NCBI RefSeq assembly: GCF_005406125.1
Contig: NZ_BIXZ01000001.1
Location: forward strand, 186,001 to 250,000
Reading direction: 5' to 3'
From: Haloarcula mannanilytica
GTDB taxonomy: Archaea; Halobacteriota; Halobacteria; Halobacteriales; Haloarculaceae
DNA: 64,000 nt
Made by a program: the position numbers and the translations under genes
Shown here: in pieces, positions 23,205-30,445 of the stretch
Position numbering within the stretch: position 1 is the first letter of the stretch
Layout: every line of letters starts with the position of its first letter
The notes under the pieces: model-generated
Seen by the model: the letters and a program-made list of their open reading frames with translations, nothing else
What the model was told of the DNA's origin: nothing
Database searches by the model: none

Positions 23205-23513
23205 ATGTACCGCGCGAGTGACCGAATCGAGCACGACGAGTGGCTCGCCGACATCGAGGCGGCGGCAGACAGACTCGACCTCGGAACCGAGGCGCGGTCC
23301 CACGCGGTCGACCTGTTCCTCTCGACGGTTCCGGACGAGGATCGGTCGAAGCAGGCGACGCTGGCGGCGAGCGTGTACGTCGGCGCGCTGGTCGCCGACG
23401 AGGAGCGGTCACAGTCCGCTGTCGCGGAGGCGACGGGTGTATCTCGGTTGACGATTCAACAGCGCTGGAAGGACTTACTGGAGACGGCCGGACTCGAAGC
23501 GCCGGGCTGGTAG
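23205..23513 (+). CDS. Small TFB/cyclin-like protein with one cyclin fold
   Basis: The 102-residue protein starts MYRASDRIEHDEWLADIEAA and consists of a single five-helix cyclin-like repeat as found twice in TFIIB: residues 25-60 (LGTEARSHAVDLFLSTV, then KQATLAASVYVGALVA) and a closing HTH-like segment (SQSAVAEATGVSRLTIQQRW). It has no N-terminal zinc ribbon and no second cyclin repeat, so it cannot act as a normal TFB. It could bind TBP or DNA as a mini-regulator. A TTTAG box lies about 30 nt upstream. Its stop codon abuts the stop of the convergent phosphopantetheine adenylyltransferase gene with no spacer. Confidence 0.75.
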   Translation: MYRASDRIEHDEWLADIEAAADRLDLGTEARSHAVDLFLSTVPDEDRSKQATLAASVYVGALVADEERSQSAVAEATGVSRLTIQQRWKDLLETAGLEAPGW

Positions 23514-24002
23514 TTACGAGATGTTTTCGCGGCCGGTGCGGTTCGGCGTGAGATTTCCGTGTTCGTCGATTTCGCCCTTGACGATGCGGGTCGAGGAGAT
23601 GATGTCGCCATCATCGGCATAGACGTGCGGAACGACTTCGATTTCGAGCGGGTCGTGGCCCCGCTCCTCGCGGATTTCGTTGATGCGGCGGCCGCCGGTC
23701 TCCGTCTCGGGCGAGACGACGAGCGCGTCGAACTGGGGTTCCGTGGCGATACCCGTCGGTTCCGTGAGTTCCCGGACCTCCCACTCGCGGTCGTGTTCGG
23801 CGGCGCGTACGGAGAGTTCGTCGGCGAGTCGGGATTTCCGTTCGCTGAACGGCCGAACGTGTCGCTGGTCGTGGCGCGTCTTCGGCGCGAGGTCGTCGCT
23901 GGTGAGTCCGACTGTCACGTCCCCGAGTTCGAATGCGCGTTCGAACAGCGCGCGATGCCCGTCGTGGATCGGGTCGAACGTTCCCCCCAGCGCGACATTC
24001 AT
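23514..24002 (-). CDS. coaD: Archaeal phosphopantetheine adenylyltransferase
   Basis: The enzyme joins 4'-phosphopantetheine and ATP to dephospho-CoA. The nucleotidyltransferase signature GGTFDPIHDGH starts at residue 6 (HxGH-type), and the ISSTRI motif lies near residue 138 (IISSTRIVKGEI). At 162 residues it matches the archaeal PPAT, which is distinct from bacterial CoaD but of the same superfamily. The ATG at 24002 is the only good start. Together with panB at 18.8 kb it gives this region two CoA-biosynthesis genes, though they are not in one operon. Confidence 0.9.
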   Translation of the reverse strand: MNVALGGTFDPIHDGHRALFERAFELGDVTVGLTSDDLAPKTRHDQRHVRPFSERKSRLADELSVRAAEHDREWEVRELTEPTGIATEPQFDALVVSPETETGGRRINEIREERGHDPLEIEVVPHVYADDGDIISSTRIVKGEIDEHGNLTPNRTGRENIS

Positions 24003-24072
24003 ATCCCGGGGAACGGCACGGGCAGGTTTAGTAATATCGAATCACGGAACGGCTCGCCGGAGCCGACGTTGA

Positions 24073-24633
24073 CTACACGTCGTCGTCTTCGTCTTCGCCC
24101 GCGCCCACGTCGTCAGCGCCCTTGTTTGCATCCGTGTCGGTGTCGGATGGATCGTCGTCCGCGTCCTCGACCGAAATCGTCACGGGCTCGTCATCGGGTT
24201 CCAGCGTCGTCTCGCCCCCGCCGATGTGGTCGTCGAGATTGAACACTGTGTTCAGTTCCGACTGGATATCGCCGACGATGGTGTTGACGAGGTCACTCGG
24301 TGAGATAGCGCTGTACTCGTAGGGGTTGTTGCCCGCGCCGTCACTCTCGCGTTTCTGTCGGGTCACCACTTCCTCGTCGGTGAGGGCGGCTAAGGCCTCC
24401 CGAACCGTACTGGGATAGAGGCCGGTGCCCTCGGCGATTTCCTCGCTCGTGCTCTCGGGATGTTGCCGCAGGTGGACGTAGATCCGTGCCCGCGTCTCCG
24501 TATCCAGAACCCACGCCAACAAGTCGACGATACCCTCGTCGAACTGCTCGACCGCGCGGTCCGCCTCCTGTTCGATTCGCTCACGAACGTCTGTGTCCTC
24601 GGGGTCGTCGTGGTCTCTATCGTCTGGGGACAT
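24073..24633 (-). CDS. Winged helix-turn-helix transcriptional regulator with acidic tail
   Basis: Starting at ATG 24633 (MSPDDRDHDDPEDTD), the 186-residue protein has a winged helix at about residues 35-105: LAWVLDTETRARIYVHLRQH, then STSEEIAEGTGLYPSTVREA as the recognition helix, and ALTDEEVVTRQKRESDG as the wing. A second helical part (SPSDLVNTIVGDIQSELNTV) probably dimerises, and the last 45 residues are extremely acidic. The TTG seven codons upstream is a poorer start. It sits 81 bases downstream of gshA on the same strand, so it may be co-transcribed with or control gshA. Target unknown. Confidence 0.8.
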   Translation of the reverse strand: MSPDDRDHDDPEDTDVRERIEQEADRAVEQFDEGIVDLLAWVLDTETRARIYVHLRQHPESTSEEIAEGTGLYPSTVREALAALTDEEVVTRQKRESDGAGNNPYEYSAISPSDLVNTIVGDIQSELNTVFNLDDHIGGGETTLEPDDEPVTISVEDADDDPSDTDTDANKGADDVGAGEDEDDDV

Positions 24634-24714
24634 GCGTTGTCTCTGTGAGGACAAAAGCTACAGCTGGATAAAAACCCTTGGCACGATTCGCCGCCCGTCA
24701 TTGCCGCTGAGCGG

Positions 24715-25791
24715 CTACAACCGCAGCGAGTCGGCGAGTGCCATGACGCCGTCTTCCGTACGGAGCCGGCGCTGTCGCTGGGCTCCGCTCTCACGGTCGT
24801 AAATGTCCCACAGCCCGTCGATACCCAGGCGGTCACTCTCCATCTCGACCAAGTCCTCGACCGAACGCGTGGTCGAAAGGTCACGGGACAGCAGCTCCGC
24901 GGACTGGCCGTGGCGAATCGCGCGCCACTTGTTCTCATCGAGGAACTCCCGGCGGAGGCGGCGACCGGACTCGCCGTCCTCGTAGCGCTCGGCGAGATCG
25001 ATGACGAGCTCGTGAACGTACTCGACGAAGGCCAGCACCCGGTCTGGATCGGCCTGCCCGTCCGGGGCGCGCACCTCGACGGTGCCATGACCCGAATGCG
25101 GTCGCACATCGAACCAGAGTTCGCCGCGGTCATCGATGCTTCCCGTTTCGAGCATCCGCTGTTCGTAGGCCTCGAAGGCGTCGTAATCGTCGAAAGCCGT
25201 CGGCATCCCGGTGTTGGGCAGGGCTTCGAATATCTTCGCGCGGGCGGATTGGAGGCCGGTGTCGAAGCCGTTCCAGTACGGCGAGTTCGCCGACAGCGCG
25301 AGCATCAGCGGAAGGTGCCAGCGGAGTTCGTTCGCCACCCAGACGGCCTTGTCGGCATTGTCGACGCCGACGTGGACGTGGAGGCCCGCGGTCGTGTTGC
25401 GGTGTTGTGGATACTGAATCCGGTCAAGTTGGGATTTGTACCGGGGCTTCTCGGCGTGTTCGAGTTCGCGCCACTTCGCCAGCGGGTGCAGGCCCGCCGC
25501 GGCGATGCCGAACCCGTTCGCTTCGGCGTGTTCGACCAGCGCGTCCCGGACCGACCGGAGGTGTTCGCCGGCGTCCGCCGGGTCGTCGATGCGCGGCGTC
25601 TGTGTCTCGATGACACACTTGAACAGTTCGTGGTCGAGCCGCCCGTCGAGAATCGCCGGCGGCTCCGTCTCGTAGACGAGTTCGTCCGTGCCAGATGTCG
25701 GGCGACCGAACTCGTCGACGACGTAGAACTCCTCTTCGATGCCGAGGGTCCCCATGTGGGTAAAATTCTCGGCAGAACCCGTCGCGTCCAT
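24715..25791 (-). CDS. gshA: Glutamate--cysteine ligase, haloarchaeal GshA
   Basis: This ATP-dependent ligase makes gamma-glutamylcysteine, the main low-molecular-weight thiol of haloarchaea, which lack glutathione. The 358-residue protein belongs to the GCS2/YbdK carboxylate-amine ligase family: [11 protein letters not shown] near residue 16 (metal/ATP Glu cluster), [12 protein letters not shown] near 135, and [17 protein letters not shown] near 170 with [18 protein letters not shown] further on. The ATG at 25791 gives [20 protein letters not shown] eleven codons in is an alternative. It is followed by a winged-helix gene on the same strand, and is separate from the fibrillarin operon upstream. 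Confidence 0.9.
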   Translation of the reverse strand: MDATGSAENFTHMGTLGIEEEFYVVDEFGRPTSGTDELVYETEPPAILDGRLDHELFKCVIETQTPRIDDPADAGEHLRSVRDALVEHAEANGFGIAAAGLHPLAKWRELEHAEKPRYKSQLDRIQYPQHRNTTAGLHVHVGVDNADKAVWVANELRWHLPLMLALSANSPYWNGFDTGLQSARAKIFEALPNTGMPTAFDDYDAFEAYEQRMLETGSIDDRGELWFDVRPHSGHGTVEVRAPDGQADPDRVLAFVEYVHELVIDLAERYEDGESGRRLRREFLDENKWRAIRHGQSAELLSRDLSTTRSVEDLVEMESDRLGIDGLWDIYDRESGAQRQRRLRTEDGVMALADSLRL

Positions 25792-25898
25792 TAATCAGCA
25801 CATCGGAATCGACCCGGTAAAGCCTTCCGTCCCCGCCCGCTCGGCCTGCACAACTGCGATCAGTGCCGGGTGCGTGCCCGCGGTCAGCGCGGTCCCTG

Positions 25899-26531
25899 TC
25901 AGTCGTCTCGGGGCCGGGCCACGATGCCGAGGTGGTCCTCGTGGTATGGGTCCAGCCGCGCCGTCTCAAGCAGTTCGTACGCCGAACTGAGTTCCTCTCG
26001 GACGCTGTCGAACACGGCGTCGGGGTCGGCAGTCACGTCCTCGCTCCTGGCTTTGATGGCTGCGAGCAGCCGCCCGTCGTCGGACAGGAACCGCTTGTTG
26101 AGTGTCGCCACGCGGGCCTGGCCTCTGGTCGCCACGTCCTGCACGACGACATCGACCGGTTCGACGACGTGCGCGTAGCGCTCGGGCTTGCGCGCGTCTT
26201 TCAGCAGTGGGAAGAGATTCCGTCGGCTCTCGGCTGCGTCCAGCAGTTCCCGCACGGGCCGAGGCGCGAACTCGACGGCGTAGGTCGGGCCGCTGAAATC
26301 GGCAACGTGGCTCACGGTCGTCCCGGCCGCCGCGCCGAGGTATAGGACGGTCTCGTCGCCATCGAGGCCAGTGTCCATCCCGTGTTCGAGCATCGCGCCG
26401 AGTTTCGAGCGGTGGGGGTCCCACCGTCGCCAGTCGCCGTCTGTCCGCTCGCCGTACACCGGCTGTCCCTGCGTGGCGAGGCTCGTCTCACCGTCGAAGT
26501 CGTGGCGCTCGACGCCAGTCGGGAGCGTCAT
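25899..26531 (-). CDS. flpA: Fibrillarin-like rRNA/tRNA 2'-O-methyltransferase
   Basis: FlpA is the SAM-dependent methyltransferase of archaeal box C/D RNPs. The ATG at 26531 (MTLPTGVERHDFDG) gives 210 residues. The fold marks are GDWRRWDPHRSKLGAMLEHG, the SAM loop LYLGAAAGTTVSHVAD near residue 63, AVEFAPRPVRELL, and DVVVQDVATRGQA with the catalytic Asp; Lys near residue 160 (AAIKARSEDVT) completes the K-D-K-H-like tetrad with His200 (YHEDH). Its start overlaps the nop5 stop by 4 nt (ATGA), the classical coupling for this complex. Confidence 0.94.
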   Translation of the reverse strand: MTLPTGVERHDFDGETSLATQGQPVYGERTDGDWRRWDPHRSKLGAMLEHGMDTGLDGDETVLYLGAAAGTTVSHVADFSGPTYAVEFAPRPVRELLDAAESRRNLFPLLKDARKPERYAHVVEPVDVVVQDVATRGQARVATLNKRFLSDDGRLLAAIKARSEDVTADPDAVFDSVREELSSAYELLETARLDPYHEDHLGIVARPRDD

Positions 26532-27367
26532 TCGTCGCCCTCCTCGGCGCGTGCCTGAATCCGCTCGATGCGCTCGTCGAGTTCCGCCTGGAGTTCCGGT
26601 CGGCGGTCGCCGCTGTAGTGGTCGATACGGGCGGCAATCGAGAGCTTCCCCGCGAGTGCTCGTGCCGCCGACCCGCGGTCTTCCCGGCGGGTCCCACGCA
26701 CGTACTCGTGGGTGAAGATGACGCCGTGTTTCGGCGACGGCGCATTCCCTTTGAGGTGGGCAAACAGCGCGTCTTCCGCGCCCAGCACCTGGACCGTCCC
26801 GCTGGGTTTCTTCGCCAGTGCTTCGAGTCCACCGGCCAGCGAGACGAGGCGGGCCGCAAGCACCGGCCCGGCCAGCATCGAGAGGTTCGGCGCGACGGCG
26901 GGCGCGGTCCGCTCGATGTACGTCCGCAGTGAATCCGCTTCGTCGGCCAGATCGGCCGTCTGCTCGGCGAGTGCCCGGAGCGCCCGGTCGCCCTCGTCCT
27001 CGTCGTCCCGGTCGGCCAGCGAGCGGGCGTACTCGACGCCGCTCCCGCTGTCGCCGTGTCGGCTCCCGCCCCATTCGGCGACCCGCTCGGCGAGTTCGTT
27101 GGCCGTCCGTTCGCAGTCGGCCATTGCCCGGACGGCGTGGACGAGTTGCTGGTCGTCAGCGCCCTCCTGTTCGGCGACCGCTGCACCGGTGGCCGCCATC
27201 GTCACCTCGTGCAGGCGGTCGTAGTAGTCCGCCTCGTCGTCGGCGAACCCGGTCTCGACGGCCTGCACTGGCCAGTCTTCCGGCGCGTCGGCTCGCCCAG
27301 CCGCTATCTGTTCGACAGCGGCCGCGTCGTCGTCCGGGTCCAGCCCGGCGAACCACCCGTTGCTCAT
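26528..27367 (-). CDS. nop5: Nop5/Nop56-type box C/D RNP scaffold protein, short form
   Basis: Nop5 bridges fibrillarin to L7Ae-bound C/D RNA. The 279-residue protein has an N-terminal region (MSNGWFAGLDPDDDAAAVEQ), a central acidic coiled-coil (residues 65-150, rich in Glu/Ala, RALRALAEQTADLADEADSL), and the NOP domain: APNLSMLAGPVLAARLVSLA, then KPSGTVQVLGAEDALFAHLK and PKHGVIFTHEYVRG. Homologues from other archaea are usually 370 or more residues with a Lys-rich tail; here the N-terminal fibrillarin-binding domain is reduced and the tail is short and acidic. It starts the nop5-flpA unit. Confidence 0.9.
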   Translation of the reverse strand: MSNGWFAGLDPDDDAAAVEQIAAGRADAPEDWPVQAVETGFADDEADYYDRLHEVTMAATGAAVAEQEGADDQQLVHAVRAMADCERTANELAERVAEWGGSRHGDSGSGVEYARSLADRDDEDEGDRALRALAEQTADLADEADSLRTYIERTAPAVAPNLSMLAGPVLAARLVSLAGGLEALAKKPSGTVQVLGAEDALFAHLKGNAPSPKHGVIFTHEYVRGTRREDRGSAARALAGKLSIAARIDHYSGDRRPELQAELDERIERIQARAEEGDE

Positions 27368-27430
27368 AGCCGTGTGTGCACGCCCGACGCGAAAAAGTGA
27401 CCCGGTTAGTCCCGCGGTACAGAGTAGTGG

Positions 27431-28213
27431 TCAGCGCATGCCCGGCGGCGGGCCGCGGTCCCGCGGGTCGTCGTCATCGTCCTCCTCTTCGAGGTCGATG
27501 CCTGCCTCCTTGCGCCGGCGAATCACTGCCTGTAGCTGTCGGTAGTAGTACAGCGTCCCTACGATACCGATAGTGATGGCGATAGCCGACAGACCGCCGA
27601 ACAGCCAGAGGTCGCGGTCGAGGTAGTAGCGAACGATTATCTGATCCGAGGTCACCTCGTCCCAGCGGATCACCTGCTGGCCGTCAACGGTCTCGGACTC
27701 GTAGCCGCCTGGACTGATCCGCGAGAGGAACGGAATACCGGCCCCGGTGTTGGGCGGAAGCACGACCGTGTACGACCCCTCCCCGCCGAGTGTCGGGGAG
27801 CCAAAGCGTTTGCCGGTCCGGGCGACGGAGTACCCGACCTTCCCGGAGACGTTGCCGGGGAAGGAGATGGTCGTTCGCTGGCGGCTCTCCGAGGCGGAAA
27901 GCGAGGATTCAGCGGCGCTGACGACTGTCCCGTTGTCGTATCTAAACCGGAGCGCACTGATGGGGACGCTTCGCTCGCGGCCGAGACCGTCAACGGTGTA
28001 CACGTCGAACGACGACTCGTTTTCGACGGCGTAGACGGCGGTGTATTTCGACTCTTCGATGACGATTGTCCCGTCGGCGGAGGTGTTCCAGTCGTAGCTC
28101 GCGTTCTCGTTCAGCCGCTCCGGGTCGACCTCATTGGAGCCGAAGAAGCCGGTACAGCCCGAGAGGGCGACCAGTGCGAGAACGGCGACCAACAGGAGAT
28201 GGCGGCGTTTCAT
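27431..28213 (-). CDS. DUF5803-like lipoprotein with C-terminal transmembrane helix
   Basis: The protein starts MKRRHLLLVAVLALVALSGC: a lipoprotein signal with lipobox LSGC (Cys19). The extracellular part (residues about 25-200) is beta-rich and carries several Asn-x-Ser/Thr sites. One membrane helix follows at about 205-228 (LWLFGGLSAIAITIGIVGTL), then a cytoplasmic Arg-rich stretch and an acidic DDDDDPRDRG tail ending PPPGMR. This matches the DUF5803 family. It lies on the minus strand 9 nt after the DUF2110 gene, forming a tfe-DUF2110-DUF5803 unit. Function unknown. Confidence 0.8.
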   Translation of the reverse strand: MKRRHLLLVAVLALVALSGCTGFFGSNEVDPERLNENASYDWNTSADGTIVIEESKYTAVYAVENESSFDVYTVDGLGRERSVPISALRFRYDNGTVVSAAESSLSASESRQRTTISFPGNVSGKVGYSVARTGKRFGSPTLGGEGSYTVVLPPNTGAGIPFLSRISPGGYESETVDGQQVIRWDEVTSDQIIVRYYLDRDLWLFGGLSAIAITIGIVGTLYYYRQLQAVIRRRKEAGIDLEEEDDDDDPRDRGPPPGMR

Positions 28214-28222
28214 TGCTGAAAG

Positions 28223-28894
28223 TCAGGGCACGATTGCCAGCAACTCTGACGGCATGTACTGCCCGATGTCGGCGAGCAGCCCCGGCGGGTCGGTGTCCGG
28301 GTTGCAGATGATGCTCTGTTCTAACAGGCCGATGCGTTCGACAGTAACGATGTCCTGGGCGTGGCCGGCGCGGTTGACCGTCGCGCGCGCTTCCGAGCGC
28401 GTGACGCTGTTTGCGTTGATACGGCCGTTCCCACGGGTCCACTCGTAGAGGCGGTCTTGCTCGACCTCGGCGAGACGTGCAGGATCGCCCGCGACGAACC
28501 GAAGCGGGAGGTGCTGGACCAGTCCGAACCGTTTCCGGATCTGGCTGGGAGTCCCCTGTCCGAGGCCAAGCTGGTCGGCCGGAATCCGGACCGTCTGCCC
28601 GAAGCCGACATCGAGGACGAACCCGTCCTCGTCCCAGCTATCGAGCGTGCCGACGTACGTCTCGCCGTCCTCGTGGTCGGCGACCATCTCGCCGAACTCC
28701 TCGCGCAACAGGTTCTTCGCGACGGTTGCGTCGGGACCGTCGACGGTCACCGACGGGAACTCGTCGTCCCGCAGGCCGATGTCGTATTCCACGTCGAGGT
28801 CGCCGAGTTCGTTGCCGACCATCGAGCGCAGTCCGTCGAGCGTACGGTCCCGGGCGTCGCCGGCGACGTACACTTTTGTACCGAGAACGACCAT
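28223..28894 (-). CDS. DUF2110 family protein
   Basis: The ATG at 28894 (MVVLGTKVYVAGDARDRTLD) overlaps the tfe stop by one base (TGATG). The 223-residue protein has an N-terminal alpha/beta domain (residues 1-85), a small S1/OB-like beta region (DGETYVGTLDSWDEDGFVLD, FGQTVRIPADQLGLGQG), and a C-terminal helical part (GTPSQIRKRFGLVQHLPLRF; SRSEAR-type pattern TRSEARATVNRAGHAQDIVT). DUF2110 is restricted to archaea and constantly linked to tfe, so a link to transcription or RNA is plausible; no activity is proven. Confidence 0.85.
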   Translation of the reverse strand: MVVLGTKVYVAGDARDRTLDGLRSMVGNELGDLDVEYDIGLRDDEFPSVTVDGPDATVAKNLLREEFGEMVADHEDGETYVGTLDSWDEDGFVLDVGFGQTVRIPADQLGLGQGTPSQIRKRFGLVQHLPLRFVAGDPARLAEVEQDRLYEWTRGNGRINANSVTRSEARATVNRAGHAQDIVTVERIGLLEQSIICNPDTDPPGLLADIGQYMPSELLAIVP

Positions 28895-29424
28895 CAGGCT
28901 TCCACGTCCACGTCGGCGTTTAGCTCGTCTCTGAGCTCCTCGATGCGGTTCTCCATCGCGGTGACGAGCCGGGTGTTCTCCATCGTCTCGACCTGATTGC
29001 CACATTCGGGGCATTCGAAGCCGAACTCCATCGCCTCGCCGAACTCAAAGCGGATGCCGCAGTGCTCACAGAGGTAGAACTCGTTTTCCCGCTCGTACTC
29101 GCGGCGCTCTTCGAGGCCGTCGAGCAGACGGTGCATCTCCTCCTGGAGCTGTTCAGGGATCTTCTCGTACTGGAACGTCCAGAGGTACGTGAGCCACCCC
29201 GAGTCCTCGTCCCGGAGCCGGCGGTAGGTGGCGAGGTCGTTCTCGTAGAGAATAAACAGCGCTCTGCGCACGTCGTTCAGTTCGAGCCCGAGCTCCTCGG
29301 CCAGTTCCTCGTCGGTCACTTCGCCGTCCGGCGGCGCGGCGGCGACCGGCATCCCTTTCGGTCCGACCAGCTCGTGGAGGTACTTCTGTATGACGGGGTC
29401 CTCCAAGAGTTCCTCAAAAGCCAT
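28894..29424 (-). CDS. tfe: Transcription factor E alpha subunit
   Basis: TFE helps open the promoter with RNA polymerase and resembles the N-terminal half of TFIIE-alpha. From ATG 29424 (MAFEELLEDPVIQKYLHELV) it has a winged helix at about residues 1-85 (VTDEELAEELGLELNDVRRA, LFILYENDLATYRR) and a zinc ribbon at about 115-145 with Cys pairs in LCEHCGIRF and FECPECGNQ. A GTG three codons further up is a less likely start. At 176 residues it is complete. It leads the tfe-DUF2110-DUF5803 operon. Confidence 0.95.
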   Translation of the reverse strand: MAFEELLEDPVIQKYLHELVGPKGMPVAAAPPDGEVTDEELAEELGLELNDVRRALFILYENDLATYRRLRDEDSGWLTYLWTFQYEKIPEQLQEEMHRLLDGLEERREYERENEFYLCEHCGIRFEFGEAMEFGFECPECGNQVETMENTRLVTAMENRIEELRDELNADVDVEA

Positions 29425-29537
29425 TACCCGCACATCCGGGAGTCATGTGGTTAAAACCATCGGGTCGTCCTCTCTCGAACAGTGAATCAGGGGCCAGATT
29501 CCACTGCGAACCATAGAACACACCGTCCCTGGTCCGC

Positions 29538-29798
29538 TCACTCGATCCGTTCGACTGATGTCTGACAGGAAGCACAGGTCTCCTTGTCGATAGCGACAAA
29601 GACGGCCTCACAGGACGGACACTCGTAGAGGTTTGATTCCGGTTCGTCGGCCACCGCGCCATTGCCGTCCCCGCTACCATCGGCCGACTTGGCCCGGGCT
29701 CGTTTGTCGGCCACCGTTCTGGTCTGGGGTCCGTCGTCCGATCCCCCCTCCCCACCAGAGAGCACGTCCGACACGGAATCTTTGATTTTGTCTAACAT
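29538..29798 (-). CDS. Small single zinc-ribbon protein
   Basis: This 86-residue protein begins MLDKIKDSVSDVLSGGEGGS, passes through a charged low-complexity linker (residues 20-55), and ends with a zinc ribbon whose ligands are Cys60, Cys63 (YECPSCEAVF) and Cys75, Cys78 (TCASCQTSV). The N-terminal amphipathic helix could contact membrane or partner. The pattern is common among small haloarchaeal CPxCG proteins, which act in protein or nucleic-acid contacts. It lies alone upstream of tfe on the same strand, with 113 bases between. Confidence 0.65.
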   Translation of the reverse strand: MLDKIKDSVSDVLSGGEGGSDDGPQTRTVADKRARAKSADGSGDGNGAVADEPESNLYECPSCEAVFVAIDKETCASCQTSVERIE

Positions 29799-29893
29799 CG
29801 TGCGTTGTTACAATACACTAGTCAGTTGAATTACTTTAATTGCTATGGTTTCCCAATTAGTGACAAATCCGGGCGCGAAGGGGTTTATAGCGG

Positions 29894-30445
29894 TCAGAGG
29901 TCGTCGAACGGCCGCGGCGACGCCTGTTCGTACTCGATAACGTCGAATCCCTCGTATGGCTCCCGGGACAGCTCCGTCCACTCCTCCCCCAAGTCCGGGA
30001 AGTAGCGGTCGCCTTCGTTGCGCTCGTGGATCCGGCTGAGGAACACCCGACCGGCGAACGGGAGAAACAGGTCGTACACCGCCTCGCCGCCGATGACGTA
30101 GGTAACTGGCGAGTCGCTCGCTTCCACGCCGTCGCCGTCGAACCCCTCGGACGTGGCGGCTCGGGCCGCAGCCTCGACCGCGGCTCTTGGTGAGGTGACG
30201 TACTCGGCCGTCTCACTTTCGGCGCTCCGGCTGTCGTCGCTCGTCAGAACGACGGTGTAACTTTCGGGCAGGGGGTCCATCGACTCGAACGTCCGGCGGC
30301 CGAGGATGACTGGATGGCCCGCGATGCGCTCCTTGTACTGCCGTACGTCCTCGGGGTAGTGCCAGGGGACGCCACCGTCTAGGCCGATGACGTTGTTCTC
30401 GTCGGCGGCGACCACGAGGACCAGTTCTGTGTTGGGTGCAGTCAT
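29894..30445 (-). CDS. folA: Dihydrofolate reductase
   Basis: DHFR reduces dihydrofolate with NADPH. The 183-residue protein shows LVVAADENNVIGLDGGVPWH at the start (active-site loop), PEDVRQYKERIAGHPVILGR with the catalytic Asp (PED) and the NADPH GRRTFESM motif, and VTYVIGGEAVYDLFLP with the conserved GG. It contains a haloarchaeal insert of about 20 residues around 95-110 (ATSEGFDGDGVEAS). Its start overlaps the sulfatase-family stop by 4 nt (ATGA), so the two are co-translated although no functional link is known. Confidence 0.93.
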   Translation of the reverse strand: MTAPNTELVLVVAADENNVIGLDGGVPWHYPEDVRQYKERIAGHPVILGRRTFESMDPLPESYTVVLTSDDSRSAESETAEYVTSPRAAVEAAARAATSEGFDGDGVEASDSPVTYVIGGEAVYDLFLPFAGRVFLSRIHERNEGDRYFPDLGEEWTELSREPYEGFDVIEYEQASPRPFDDL

